A program made the translations under genes and the position numbers. The notes under the pieces were generated by a model that was not told where the DNA came from, searched no databases, and saw only the letters and a program-made list of their open reading frames with translations. 64,000 nucleotides of DNA from Aphrocallistes beatrix (taxonomy: Eukaryota > Porifera > Hexactinellida > Sceptrulophora > Aphrocallistidae): assembly GCA_963281255.1 (NCBI GenBank), contig OY725491.1:6002857-6066856 (forward strand). The letters run 5' to 3'. Below, piece by piece: positions 24,201 through 33,424 of this stretch; positions within the stretch are counted from its first letter, which is position 1; every line of letters starts with the position of its first letter.

Positions 24201-25663
24201 CAAAATTCGAGACTGACCGAAAGAAGATAAAATTACTTTCTCAAAATTTCCATGAAGGTTCTCAGATTCCTTCGGGGCTGGTCGCGAAACCTGAAAAGGA
24301 AGAGCCAGTGGAACCGCCACCAGAGGAGCGAGTCAAAAAGAGTCAACCAAAGAAGGCGCCAGTGCCCAGGCGACACAAGGACCCCCCCAGTGTGTTCAAA
24401 ATGAGGAAAGAGAGAGATGACTTCCTGGACGAGGAATTCGCCGATTTGGTCGAGCAGACAAACCAGCGACTTGCCGAGTACACACTTGCTGGGGTAGTTC
24501 CTGGAGAGGTGAGTATTTTCGCGAATCAACGCATCACAGAGAAACACATTCATAAATCCAAATTCGAGTTCAACCAAGCTGCACTCAATCAACAGAAACC
24601 AGAAGCTCACACACGGAAAGTCAGCGACCAAAAGAATCTGCTACTGATGGCGCAATCTGTGTGCGATGACTTCGACACAGATATCCTAGGAAAGAAATCG
24701 CTGGACACCAGTCTTCTGAGCGTAGCCACCCGAGCTACGGACATAACGGCGGTTAGTCGAGAACACGTTTATTCCTGAGCGTCCGCACTCCTACATATAA
24801 TACCCACCCACTTCTGAAACATATTACTTACTCGCTAACTTATTTTTATACGCAAATTTACAATTATAGTATTTTTACAGCTTTTAAAAACATTCTGGTT
24901 TTCATTCGAACGAAAACGTTAAATGCACATGACCAATGTTCTGAACGTCTTACCTCCGAGGAATGTTTCTGGTCGGAGAGAAGTTTGAGGGAGGTAGCTG
25001 TGGGGGCGGCATATCATCTGGATTATCATAAGTATCTTCTGAAAAATCCTGAGTGAGAGAGAGCAATAAAAGAATAAGTTATAACACTAGCATAGCGTCA
25101 AGGATAGATGAACGAGCTAGTGTCAGATCTTAATGGAGACGTCCGTTTACCTGATAATCCTGTCTCCAGCCTTTGTCATCAGGTCCCACGTACACATCCT
25201 CATCGTCCATGTTCGGAGAGTCGGGGGGTGTGACTGGCTGTGGTACCCCGTTACCGAATTGACCGAGAGACTCGGTTGGATCGTCATAGAACTAAGTGAG
25301 GGCATTTATTTACGTATGGACCATGGACAGGAAATGTAGTTCTAAATTGAATGTTACCTCTTCCCCTGGCACCTCAACTCCAGGCGCTGCATACTCATCC
25401 TCGTCAAAGGAACTCCGGTCAGTGAAACCGGTAGGGATGGAGTTCACACTGGGAGGTACAGGCGGGACATCTCGGCGGGGTTTCCAGGTGCCAGGATAGG
25501 TGGCGGTGTTGTCTCGGGGTTCTGGATTCTCAGAGGCGTACGGGGACTTGTAGGTGCGAGGGGGTACTTGGGTGGGGGGGATGGGTGGTCCTTTGCTAGG
25601 GAGTGAAGGTGCTTCCAGTTTGTACTCCTTCGCTCTTTTCGCTTCTTTCTTCTTTCCAAACAT
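21261..25663 (-). CDS. SLP-76/BLNK-like adaptor: YxxP motifs and C-terminal SH2
   Basis: A cytoplasmic adaptor expected to be tyrosine-phosphorylated and to recruit SH2 proteins. Exons: 25663-25358, 25291-25151, 25048-24954, 22330-22089, about 21975-21761 and 21662-21261, giving about 466 residues. The N-terminus is Lys-rich (MFGKKKEAKRAKEYK); then comes a Pro-rich region with five YxxP sites: YAAP (Tyr 91), YDDP (104), YVGP (136), YDNP (156) and YDLP (233). The SH2 domain spans about 366-455, starts WYKGDF, and keeps the phosphotyrosine-binding arginine in FIVRPS (Arg 392). This layout matches SLP-76/BLNK/CLNK except that I see no SAM domain. The third intron is 2.6 kb and contains two other genes; the phase-2 junction across it (AG + T) supports one transcript, but two separate genes remain possible. 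The exon 5 acceptor has two options 3 nt apart. Confidence 0.78.
22508..23434 (-). CDS. SLC25A32: mitochondrial folate/FAD carrier, SLC25A32 family
   Basis: An intronless 308-residue mitochondrial carrier. Three carrier repeats show the Px[DE]xx[KR]x[KR] signatures as PFELLKTR, PIWVVKTR and PYQVVRFR. The tryptophan in PIW is typical of the folate/FAD and pyrimidine-nucleotide branch. Family-wide landmarks include SGGVLSTISLHP, YQGVTPNLIGASISWG, SHGVVQIVSYDCLKR, KVFAVSTTYPYQVVR and RVTPATCVTMVVYE. It should move tetrahydrofolate and/or FAD across the inner mitochondrial membrane; substrate is inferred from the family. It lies on the same strand inside an intron of the SH2 adaptor gene. Confidence 0.93.
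   Translation of the reverse strand: MVKKASQDRLSNSKPQTIAHLIGGFSGGVLSTISLHPFELLKTRLAVNDGSGSENIRHRYNGVLHAIRVIYRDGGVKSFYQGVTPNLIGASISWGVFLFLYERFKSELQSRYGNSTLTLSQQVLSASASGVITLSFMNPIWVVKTRMILQTQEQAGGFYYRNVRDALSKIWRTEGIHGLYRGYLAGVLGVSHGVVQIVSYDCLKRAYRRRTNTEITSSLSAYLALSAVSKVFAVSTTYPYQVVRFRIQSKNEQYRGVLQSAKLIARNEGVHGFYKGLLPSILRVTPATCVTMVVYEYALILHRHLTQT
23750..24778 (+). CDS. uncharacterised single-pass membrane protein, nested gene
   Basis: One intact 342-codon frame beginning at an ATG. A hydrophobic segment at about residues 12-38 (CGTLALLSIVSLSIFLVQF) looks like a signal anchor with a short N-terminal side. The remaining 300 residues are charged and largely disordered, rich in Lys/Glu/Pro, with a basic Pro-rich patch near residue 195-215. 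I recognise no domain. It lies on the opposite strand within the large intron of the SH2 adaptor gene, between SLC25A32 and the adaptor's exon 3. Length, sharp coding composition and start/stop support a real gene. Function is unknown. Confidence 0.7.
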   Translation: MDCIFQETRFYVYCGTLALLSIVSLSIFLVQFITVFCLLSRCRPSLVPERQGMKRMGSEAPLLHPVESMEQDFEDLRNVSFIRSEMDKNAIEAIYGPNEIAEASLSVERSVQGEVRLESRRSRPGPGKVTDAAAVFENETAVQRRPVQKSAKFETDRKKIKLLSQNFHEGSQIPSGLVAKPEKEEPVEPPPEERVKKSQPKKAPVPRRHKDPPSVFKMRKERDDFLDEEFADLVEQTNQRLAEYTLAGVVPGEVSIFANQRITEKHIHKSKFEFNQAALNQQKPEAHTRKVSDQKNLLLMAQSVCDDFDTDILGKKSLDTSLLSVATRATDITAVSREHVYS

Positions 25664-25817
25664 TATAACTAATCTTTTCCTGCATTTATATAAGTACATA
25701 GTAGAGAAGAAATTTAACAAAAATTAAACAATTCGCAGGCATTTTAATACGAAGGAATGATCAAATATACTCAACACATCAAATCTTGTAATGGGAAAGG
25801 TCACAGCACACAAAACC

Positions 25818-26630
25818 TCAAATCACTTTGCTCTTAACCGCGGCGTATCTCTCTTCATATTTATCGTAGCCCTTGACATTCTGGAAATCGGATCCTGAGA
25901 ACAGGTTGCCCTCCAACTTGAGGAGGCTGATCTTAGACTCGGTGAGGATCTCAGTGGCTAAACTCTCGAGAGAAATTTGGTTTTTCTCTGCTTTCAACAC
26001 TTTCAAGTAGCGACAGTGTGCTAGCTCGCTGGGCAATGACACGATTTGGTTGCTGCTAATGTTCAGCTCGTGTGCGTTCAAGTTTGCAATGCAAACTGGA
26101 AGTTGCGTGATGTGGTTATTTGAGAAATCGATAATGGCGATGTTTGGGAGGAATGTGATGGAGGAGGGGAAATCTGGAAAGTCATTTCCGGAGAGATCTA
26201 AGCTCTTGAGGGATTTGAGACTGAGGAATGTTTCTGGCAAGGTCGCAAGCCTATTCGCGGAAACGTTGAGTATTTCAAGTTTTTTGAGCAGACCGATGTC
26301 TTCCGGTAGGAATTCTATCTGGTTGGTGTGCAGAGTGAGTGCTCTAAGAGATTGGAATGCGGCTATTTCCGGTGGGATGACACCGATTTTGTTGCGAGAT
26401 AAGTCTACGGTTCTGAGGTTAGTCAGTGAGAGTATCTCGATCGGGACATGAGACAAGTTGTACTCTTTGAATGTAAAAATGCCAGTCATGGAGGCCTGTT
26501 TGACATGGAGTGATAGAGATTGGGACTTGGTGGGGTTCCCTCTCACCTTGCTGAGTCCACTCGTGCCAGGCTTCGAAGCAGCAACTGCTGCCTTTGATTT
26601 AGGCTGTGCCTGAGACGCTTCATTGCCCAT
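25818..26630 (-). CDS. LRRC57: leucine-rich repeat protein LRRC57
   Basis: An intronless 270-residue protein. It begins MGN, an N-myristoylation-type start shared with LRRC57 of other animals. The Ser/Lys-rich insert after it is longer than in vertebrates. About seven leucine-rich repeats of the LxxLxLxxNxI type follow (LRTVDLSRNKIGVIP, LEILNVSANRLATLP, LKSLDLSGNDFPDFP). The ending matches the family: LLKLEGNLF and KGYDKYEERYAAVK. A membrane-associated scaffold role is implied, but the biochemical function of LRRC57 is not established. Confidence 0.9.
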   Translation of the reverse strand: MGNEASQAQPKSKAAVAASKPGTSGLSKVRGNPTKSQSLSLHVKQASMTGIFTFKEYNLSHVPIEILSLTNLRTVDLSRNKIGVIPPEIAAFQSLRALTLHTNQIEFLPEDIGLLKKLEILNVSANRLATLPETFLSLKSLKSLDLSGNDFPDFPSSITFLPNIAIIDFSNNHITQLPVCIANLNAHELNISSNQIVSLPSELAHCRYLKVLKAEKNQISLESLATEILTESKISLLKLEGNLFSGSDFQNVKGYDKYEERYAAVKSKVI

Positions 26631-27110
26631 GTTTTAACTAAATTATAAAGTCTTGTTCAACTTAAGAACTCCAATACAGTGGAAATTCAGTTATTCGAAC
26701 CCCGCGGTTAACCTAAATAGTACAACATATATAAATTTGGAAATGATCCTACTTGAGCCAAGGAAACTACTAAATTACTAACCACTCCCGATAAGACGCA
26801 TCCATACTATGCTGTAAATCAACTCAATAAAATACCTAATCCATAGAAATACTGCTGAAGTACTTATGATTAATCAATTATTATGTCAAAACTCAGAATA
26901 TGGTAAGTTTGCATATTATGGGTTGTCAAACGGTGAACCCATAAAATATAAACTCAAGTTTTTCTGTTCCATAAACTACAATTAATAGATAAAAGAAGGT
27001 TCTAGCAGCAAACAAATTTTCAATATCTTTATAAAAATAAAAGACAAAATCGAACATTTCCTAAACATGATAAATTACAATCGAATCATTTCAAAATATA
27101 TGCAACTAAG
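26631..27110. other. intergenic, AT-rich, between LRRC57 and glycogenin
   Basis: No exon seen. Near 26674-26705 a short stretch (CAGTGGAAATTCAGTTATTC) looks like one end of a Tigger-type element, but I could not find its partner end. Confidence 0.4.
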
Positions 27111-28334
27111 CTACTTCAATCTCTTCATCAGATTCTGAATGATGAGGTCAGAAGCGTCCCTACCCATGTACTCCATGTGCCCCTTCTGCCAGTCCAACTG
27201 CCACTTCCTCTCATCCACAACCTTCTCCTCCTCCCCTGGACCCTCGATCCTCATGGCGTCTAGGTCCTCAGCCCTGAGGGGTTCAGTTGTCTCCGATGCG
27301 GCCTCTGGGGCGGAGGAGGCGGGAGGAGTGGCTTCGGTCTCAGGCATCGTGATGATGACGTCATCGTGGCGCTCTGTCACGGACGTTTCACTTGGGGGCG
27401 GTTCTGACGGTTTGTCTGTACCAAGTGTCGCAGGCGGTTCAATTGGAGGTGAGAGGGGACCTGTATGTGCTCCTGGATCCATTTCGGTCTCTTCTCCACT
27501 TCCATGAGAATCCACTGGAGATTTTTCTGACGTTTCATGGGGTTTGCATTTAGGTTCGAGGGCTTGGAAGTATCCTTCCTTCTCATTGTAGTATTGCCAC
27601 CATTTCGCATAGAATTCAGTGTTCACATTTTGCGGTAGACCAGACCTCTCATCAGCTGAGGAATAAAACGGCAGCAACCAAGGCTTCGAGGTTCCCAGAT
27701 AGTGCAACACTTTGATAGAATGTTTGAATTTGAGAATTGCAGCGTTGTAGAAGTAAGACGTATTGATTCCGACGTTGAATGTGAACGAAAGCCGTTTTTC
27801 ATGCTCATTGGCCCAGTTACCCCAGTAGGTGTTTAGCAGACCTTGGTCCGCTCCGTCAAATGAGCCAACCTGTTTCGCAAGCTCTATCAAACCGTCGTAC
27901 GTCTCGAGTGACGGAGTGAAAACGAATACCCCCGAGTTGAAACAATCTGGCCAGCCAGTGTCTGGTGCAGCAGACAACTCGGACCTCTGGAACAGCTCGT
28001 CGATGTTCTGAAGAACTAACGTGTCTGCGTCTAAGAAAACGCATTTCTTGAACTGAACCAACTCCCAAATGTGCAATTTTGAGAAAGTTACACCCAATTC
28101 CGGCCGTCCTATTAGTGAAAGATTGTTCAAGTCGTGACTATCCAACACCTCGACCTGTATCACTTGGTCCCAAATACAGCTCAGTTTGCTTCTGAGGTGA
28201 TTTGGAACATTTGGAGAGACCAGAACTACTTTCAAGCGTTTTGTTCGTGTCTTACTCAAGGATATCCCGAGTGTGATGGCACCGTGGTAGTACGATTCGT
28301 TTGTGATGAGAGTTACGTACGCCTCTTCCACCAT
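27111..28334 (-). CDS. GYG: glycogenin (self-glucosylating glycogen primer)
   Basis: An intronless 407-residue GT8 glycosyltransferase. It transfers glucose from UDP-glucose to its own tyrosine to prime glycogen. Conserved features: AYVTLITNESYYHGA at the nucleotide-binding start, the DxD metal motif in FLDADTLVL, the signature AAPDTGWPDCFNSGVFVF, and FDGADQGLLNTYW. The acceptor-tyrosine region reads GINTSYFYNAAI, with tyrosines at the place of vertebrate Tyr195. VLHYLGTSKPW closes the catalytic fold. A Pro/Glu/Thr-rich linker separates it from the C-terminal segment WQKGHMEYMGRD, which matches the glycogen-synthase-binding tail of animal glycogenins. Confidence 0.95.
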   Translation of the reverse strand: MVEEAYVTLITNESYYHGAITLGISLSKTRTKRLKVVLVSPNVPNHLRSKLSCIWDQVIQVEVLDSHDLNNLSLIGRPELGVTFSKLHIWELVQFKKCVFLDADTLVLQNIDELFQRSELSAAPDTGWPDCFNSGVFVFTPSLETYDGLIELAKQVGSFDGADQGLLNTYWGNWANEHEKRLSFTFNVGINTSYFYNAAILKFKHSIKVLHYLGTSKPWLLPFYSSADERSGLPQNVNTEFYAKWWQYYNEKEGYFQALEPKCKPHETSEKSPVDSHGSGEETEMDPGAHTGPLSPPIEPPATLGTDKPSEPPPSETSVTERHDDVIITMPETEATPPASSAPEAASETTEPLRAEDLDAMRIEGPGEEEKVVDERKWQLDWQKGHMEYMGRDASDLIIQNLMKRLK

Positions 28335-28791
28335 TCTCTGCAGTGCTAATCTGTAGCATTCTTCAATAATTTAGTACGAATAATAAATATAAATAAGCTG
28401 TAATTTTTTTACTTGGCGGACAATTGTGTCGCGTGCTCCTGAGTATAAAATAGTATAGACTGTTGAAGCCAGTTTAAATACAGAAAACGGAAATATGCTA
28501 ACCTCTATCACACCTCGTTTCACGGTTGGACAGGTTAGATGAATGGAACCTTCTAGTTTGCAGTCGTAAGTTGAAATGTGTGCTAAAATTACTGACACTT
28601 AATTAATTACGACACTTGATATAACTAGAAATTCAAGCATAAGTTATTCTGGTAAATTGCTATCTAGAATTACTCGAGTCGTAACCAAAAAGTACTGGAT
28701 TTTCTCTCTAGAGATATCTGTTAGATATCTAGTTACAGGTGCATGGTATAAATTCGATAGAGATCTGCAGGCTTGAAATAGGACTACTCGT
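28335..28791. other. divergent intergenic region between glycogenin and the 28.8-kb gene
   Basis: A 456-bp AT-rich space between two divergently transcribed genes, so it probably holds both promoters. No exon, repeat or clear TATA box recognised. Confidence 0.4.
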
Positions 28792-30153
28792 ATGGCAACA
28801 AACGCCGGTGCAGAGCAAAATACGGGAGGTGGCCCGCCACCTGCCAAACAACAAGGCGACCCAACACCAATGGAAAGCGATCCCCCACTACCTCTAGTTG
28901 ACCCAAATCGAGAGCCTGGAGGTGGCGTGGATATAACTGAGCCGGGGGCGCCTGTAAAGGGTTTCAGAATAGCGGAAAGAAGGCCTAAAAGAACGAAAGA
29001 AGAGAGAGCTGAGATTCGCCGACTACAGAAGATACAGTGGGATATAGAAGAGGCGGAGCGGATGAGGATAGAAAATTTAGCGAGGATAGAGCATGAGAAG
29101 TTGGTTGCAATATTCAAGCTGCACTATTACAAGGAAGAGAAAATGCTGTATGATCTTTCAGAGAAATTTTTTCGCTCTGACATCAGCAACCTGAAGATCC
29201 ACGTCAAGATCAAAGATGATCTCTGGAACTCTGTAATGTCCGGGGCGAAATTCTTGGACTACATGAAGAAGATGGACCCGATCAGGCTGTTTAACGGTAA
29301 AACGGAAGAAAGATTTACAGCTAAACACGTGGCTGAATGTCTACACAAATTAGGTAGTTTTATTGTCTAATGCCGCGGTTTAATCGAGGTAATTGCAAAA
29401 TTCTTAACCCACCAATCTCGTGTAGGCAGATATCGACTGAGCAATGAAGCCAGGTGGATCATGATGGTCTGCGGGAGAGGAGTTCCGGGGACAAACGATA
29501 CGATCGGATACTTCTTCGCACTGCTCACAGAGACTCTGAAGATTCCGGATAACAGACACCTCTTGAATGAGCTGAGGTTCAAGGCTGATACGGAGACTAA
29601 AGATGTGGGAGAAGTAAGCTACAGCATTCAGAACGCCGGTCCAATTTTAATTTACTTCGTTTAGATGACGTCAGCATTTCATACACTCGACCTGATCCAT
29701 GCGCCCTGTGGATGCTGCTGGCGAGAAAATATGCGAGTTTGAGAGTAACAAAGCGTAAAATATGTCTGGATTAAGTGCGAAAATTTCTCTTCTTTGACTG
29801 AAGTCAAATGATGTCACAATCTATTGTAAATTTCTAATTTAACCACAACGAGTAATCACTTAAGTTTTCTATTTCGTTCTACTTAAGTAATTAAACTAAA
29901 TTTATTTTTCTAGTTGTTACTTATTCTCGTGAAAAACAAATACTTCGAAAGAAATTTGGTTACATTTTCTTGTGCGCTGGACGACAGAAGGGCGTTTAGA
30001 TGGAAGGAGAAGCTGCAGAGATCCTTCATCAAGTCGTTCCACTACTACAACACTGAAGATCAGTTCCAGGTCAAGCTCCTAGCACTGGCAGAAGAACAAG
30101 CTGGCAAGGGAGCCGATGTGAAGGAGGAAAGCCCACAGCTGATGGAGACTTAA
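28792..30153 (+). CDS. uncharacterised protein, three exons
   Basis: Exons 28792-29353, 29426-29613 and 29914-30153 join in phase (1, then 0) to give 329 residues. The first 60 residues are Pro/Gly-rich and disordered. Then comes a charged helix (RPKRTKEERAEIRRLQKIQW, followed by more Glu/Arg/Lys), probably a coiled coil. The remainder looks globular (KLHYYKEEKMLYDLSEKFF, DDLWNSVMSGAKFLDYMKKM, RWIMMVCGRGVPGTND). I do not recognise the family. Long acidic-basic helices followed by a compact alpha-helical part would suit a cytoskeletal or ciliary component, but that is only a guess. The third exon start (acceptor TTTTTCTAG) is good but the 300-bp intron is longer than most here. Confidence 0.72.
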
Positions 30154-30739
30154 TGAACTTTCGTTAGATTTTGCTTCTCCATTGTTTATTTGTTTGTAGT
30201 TAGTAGCTTTTATTTCGCTCTTGTGTATATTTCGTATATATAATTTTGTGATTGCATTTAAACTGAAAATAATATAGATATTATACACTTCTCTTAAATG
30301 CCACCAGAACAGAGTGGCATAGCCCACCCATGGTTAGACAAGTTGGCTGCAAAGCATCTGAAATTAACTCTCGTTCTCGTGTTTATAATGTTCAGAACTA
30401 GAAACAATAGATTTATTAATCTACAATACTGACTGCACAAACAAAGAACTAAATTCAATTTTCTAAAGTGTTTGCGTGTGATAGTATTTGTTAAATTATT
30501 CAACGCAAACTTCGTAGGATGAAACTCAATTTCTTAATTGAATGATTGAACAGATTTGGTCATGCGATGTACTAAATTTAGGATTGTTACTAAAATAAGA
30601 TTGCAGTATGTGCAATACTATTTTGACTCAACAAAATTGCCTATAAAAGCAGAAAAAACAAGATCAGATCAAAGCATATTTCCGCAAACTTCAAATTCCA
30701 GCTGAGATATTCAGAAATAAGATTGAATCGTGAAAAACA
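30154..30739. other. intergenic, upstream region of the ABCG gene
   Basis: AT-rich, no exon seen. It holds the probable TATA box of the ABCG gene close to its right edge. Confidence 0.4.
30642..30649 (+). promoter_or_regulatory. TATA box of the ABCG gene
   Basis: TATAAAAG lies 91-98 bp upstream of the ABCG ATG, in otherwise AT-rich DNA but with a good consensus. A start of transcription about 30 bp downstream would give a 5' leader of roughly 60-70 nt. Confidence 0.5.
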
Positions 30740-32851
30740 ATGGTAGAAAAGGTACTGGAGTTTTCACTAAGTGTGGAGGTCTTTGATTCCCGGCAATCGC
30801 AGTTCAAAAGGGTTCTCCACCAAATCAAAGGGGAGGTGAAACAAGGAGAGATGATGGCAGTAATGGGACCAAGTGGCAGCGGGAAAACCACCCTCCTCAA
30901 CACCTTGGCGGGGCATGCAGGGCATGTCTACGGATGGGTGAACATACACGGACAGAAAGCAACCAAGCAATTGCAAAAACGAATTGGTGAGTTTGGCCAA
31001 ATTGTATCTCACTTTGGTGCAAAAATAGGATAGCTAGATGGCACTTGTTGCCGTTCATTCTGGTATTTTGGTTAATATCCCGATTTTTGTGCAGTCTAGG
31101 TTAGAAATTATCTGCGGATGTACATAGTAAAGTTTTAAATATTCTCAGTTTTTGATCAGACTCTACCCGTAGGCTATGTGCTGCAAGAAGACAGCTTCCT
31201 GGCCAACCTCACCCTGAAGGAGACGCTGCTATTCATGGCGGTGGTGAAGATGGAGCAGAGGGTTCCGTTCTCAGAGAAACAGGCCCGAGTCAGGGAGATC
31301 ATCCACGCGCTGGGGTTAGACGCCTGCTGCAATACCTTAATCGGTGGTCCAGGGCAGCGAGGGCTAAGTGGAGGTGAGAAAAAGCGGGCGAACATTGCAT
31401 GCGAGATGCTAGCAGAGCCATCCCTTTTATTGTTAGATGAACCTACTTCCGGGCTGGACAGTTCCTACGCACTGAGTATGGTGAAGAGACTGAAGAATCT
31501 CTGCACATCCAAACGCATTTCTGTCGTCGCTTCCATCCATCAGCCGAGTTCTGAGCTGTTTCGAGCCTTCGATAGTTTGCTGGCTCTGAGTGTCGGGCGC
31601 ACTGTGTACTCGGGGCCTATCGACGAGTTGGTGGGGTACTTGAAATTGTCCGGGCTGCCCTGCCCTGATTATTACAACCCAGCAGACCATTTGATGAACA
31701 TTAGCGTCGGTGAGGAGAGCAGCAGTAAGCTGAGGAAGTTGTGGGGAGACCGAAAATCTGAGGTGTCTCATATGCCTAATGGCATTTGTAATAACGCTCT
31801 AGAGGCACCTATCAATATTTCCCCGCCCAGCGTGCCACAGTTCTGCCACCTGTCATATTACCCGAGTTGGTGGGTGACACAATTCGGAGCTCTCCTCTGG
31901 AGAACTTTCAAGAACTCTAAAACCCTAATAGTCAGCACCCACATGACAATCACTATGATTCTCATCTCGTTTATTATCGGTTTCGCTTATTTCCAAATGC
32001 CACACGATGAGGCGCACATTAACGACAGATTCGGGTATCTTTTTTTTACGATGGTCTACTTGATGTTTATCGCGTCTTTCAACAACTTGATAACCTACGC
32101 CGCAGAACGGAATGTCGTGAACAAGGAGCGCGCTTCAGGCTTGTATCACATCTCAGCGTACTACATCGCGAAAAGTCTCGCGGAGCTCCCGATCCAGTTA
32201 TTTCTCCCCAGCCTCTTCTTCAACGTGACCTACTGGCTCTCAGGGGTGCACATGCTGGCACTGGACTGGCCGCTCTACTTCGCACTCTGGGCCAACTTGA
32301 TGCTCATAGTCACCACCGGAAGCAGCGTGGGGTCGTTTTTTGGCGCTTATTTCGTTGACACAGGCATCGCGTTACTGTACATGCCGGTCTTGATTTTGGC
32401 TTGGATGTTGTTTGGTGGATTCTACTCGAGACAGTTTCCGGCGTGGCTTAACTTCTTGAGTATACTGTCCCCCATTAACTATGGATTTGACGCGGCGTTG
32501 CAACTGGTGTTCACAGGAAATATGGTTGTGGCCTGCAACCAGAATAATAATTCACTTTTCGAAGCCTGTAACCAGGGATTACGGAATAACGTGACAGGGT
32601 TGGATGTCCTGAATTCAGGCGCGATTGTGATAGACTATCCGCTGTGGATAAACATTCTAGTATTGGTTTTAACTTCTGTGCTGTTCCGTGCACTCGCCTA
32701 CCTCACTATTCGCTTCATCAACCGCCCCAACAACAGGGTGACCCGTGTGAAGCAAAGAATCAACAACATTACATGGAAACAGTACAAGAGGGTCAAGGAG
32801 CGAGCAGCTGAGTGCTACAGCAGGAGACAAACCTATGAGCTGAATGTCTAG
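30740..32851 (+). CDS. ABCG: ABCG (white-type) half-transporter
   Basis: Exons 30740-30986 and 31173-32851 join in phase 1 to give 641 residues. The ATP-binding domain comes first: Walker A GPSGSGKTT (residues 43-51), GYVLQEDSFL at the Q-loop, signature LSGGEKKRANIA, Walker B LLLLDEPTSGLD and switch histidine in SIHQPSSELFRAFD. The membrane domain follows with about six helices; landmarks are WRTFKNSKTL, VVNKERASGLYHISAYYIAK and GGFYSRQFPAWLNFLSILSP. This nucleotide-domain-first order defines ABCG. Such half-transporters dimerise and export lipids or sterols (ABCG1/4) or pigment precursors (white). The substrate cannot be told from sequence. The tail is basic and cytosolic. Confidence 0.93.
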
Positions 32852-33424
32852 TGTGTGATAGGTAGTGTAGGTGTTAGGGGACTCTGTTTCTTTTATTTGT
32901 TGATTCTGTTAATTTTAGATTATTAAATTGTACTGATCAAGTTAGATATTCACACTAAAGCAGAGTTGGAATTTAACACAAATACTTAAGAGAAAAACCA
33001 GTCTGCTCTATCCATGTAGAGTTTCAGGCATTTGCTAATCATTGCAAACATTGGTTGATTAATTGGTGTGAAAATATGAGGGTATTTTATTGTGTAGAAT
33101 CCGATTTTCGCACTTGTATGGCTATAATGTAATGTTTTCAGGCATATTTTCACACCTCTGGTTGGTGTTTTAATGGAGCTGTATTATCACTCTGTCGGGG
33201 AACATTTTATCATTAGATTAATTAAACTGACTGACTGACTGAAAAACGAAAAGTCTAAGAATTAACGTCGAAATGAATATGATCGAGTTATTACTTATCC
33301 CTGGTTTAAAGTAAGAAATAGGATGCTCAAACTCCAAATTCATTTATTACAGAGAAATAACTTGTATGTTCAAGTTGAACTGGGGGATCTAAATGACGTG
33401 GGAGGGAGCTGGAGAAAAGGGCAA
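32852..33424. other. convergent intergenic region
   Basis: Lies between the 3' ends of the ABCG gene and the mucin-like gene. AT-rich with plausible polyadenylation sequences on both strands; no exon or repeat recognised apart from a short CTGA run near 33228-33241. Confidence 0.4.
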
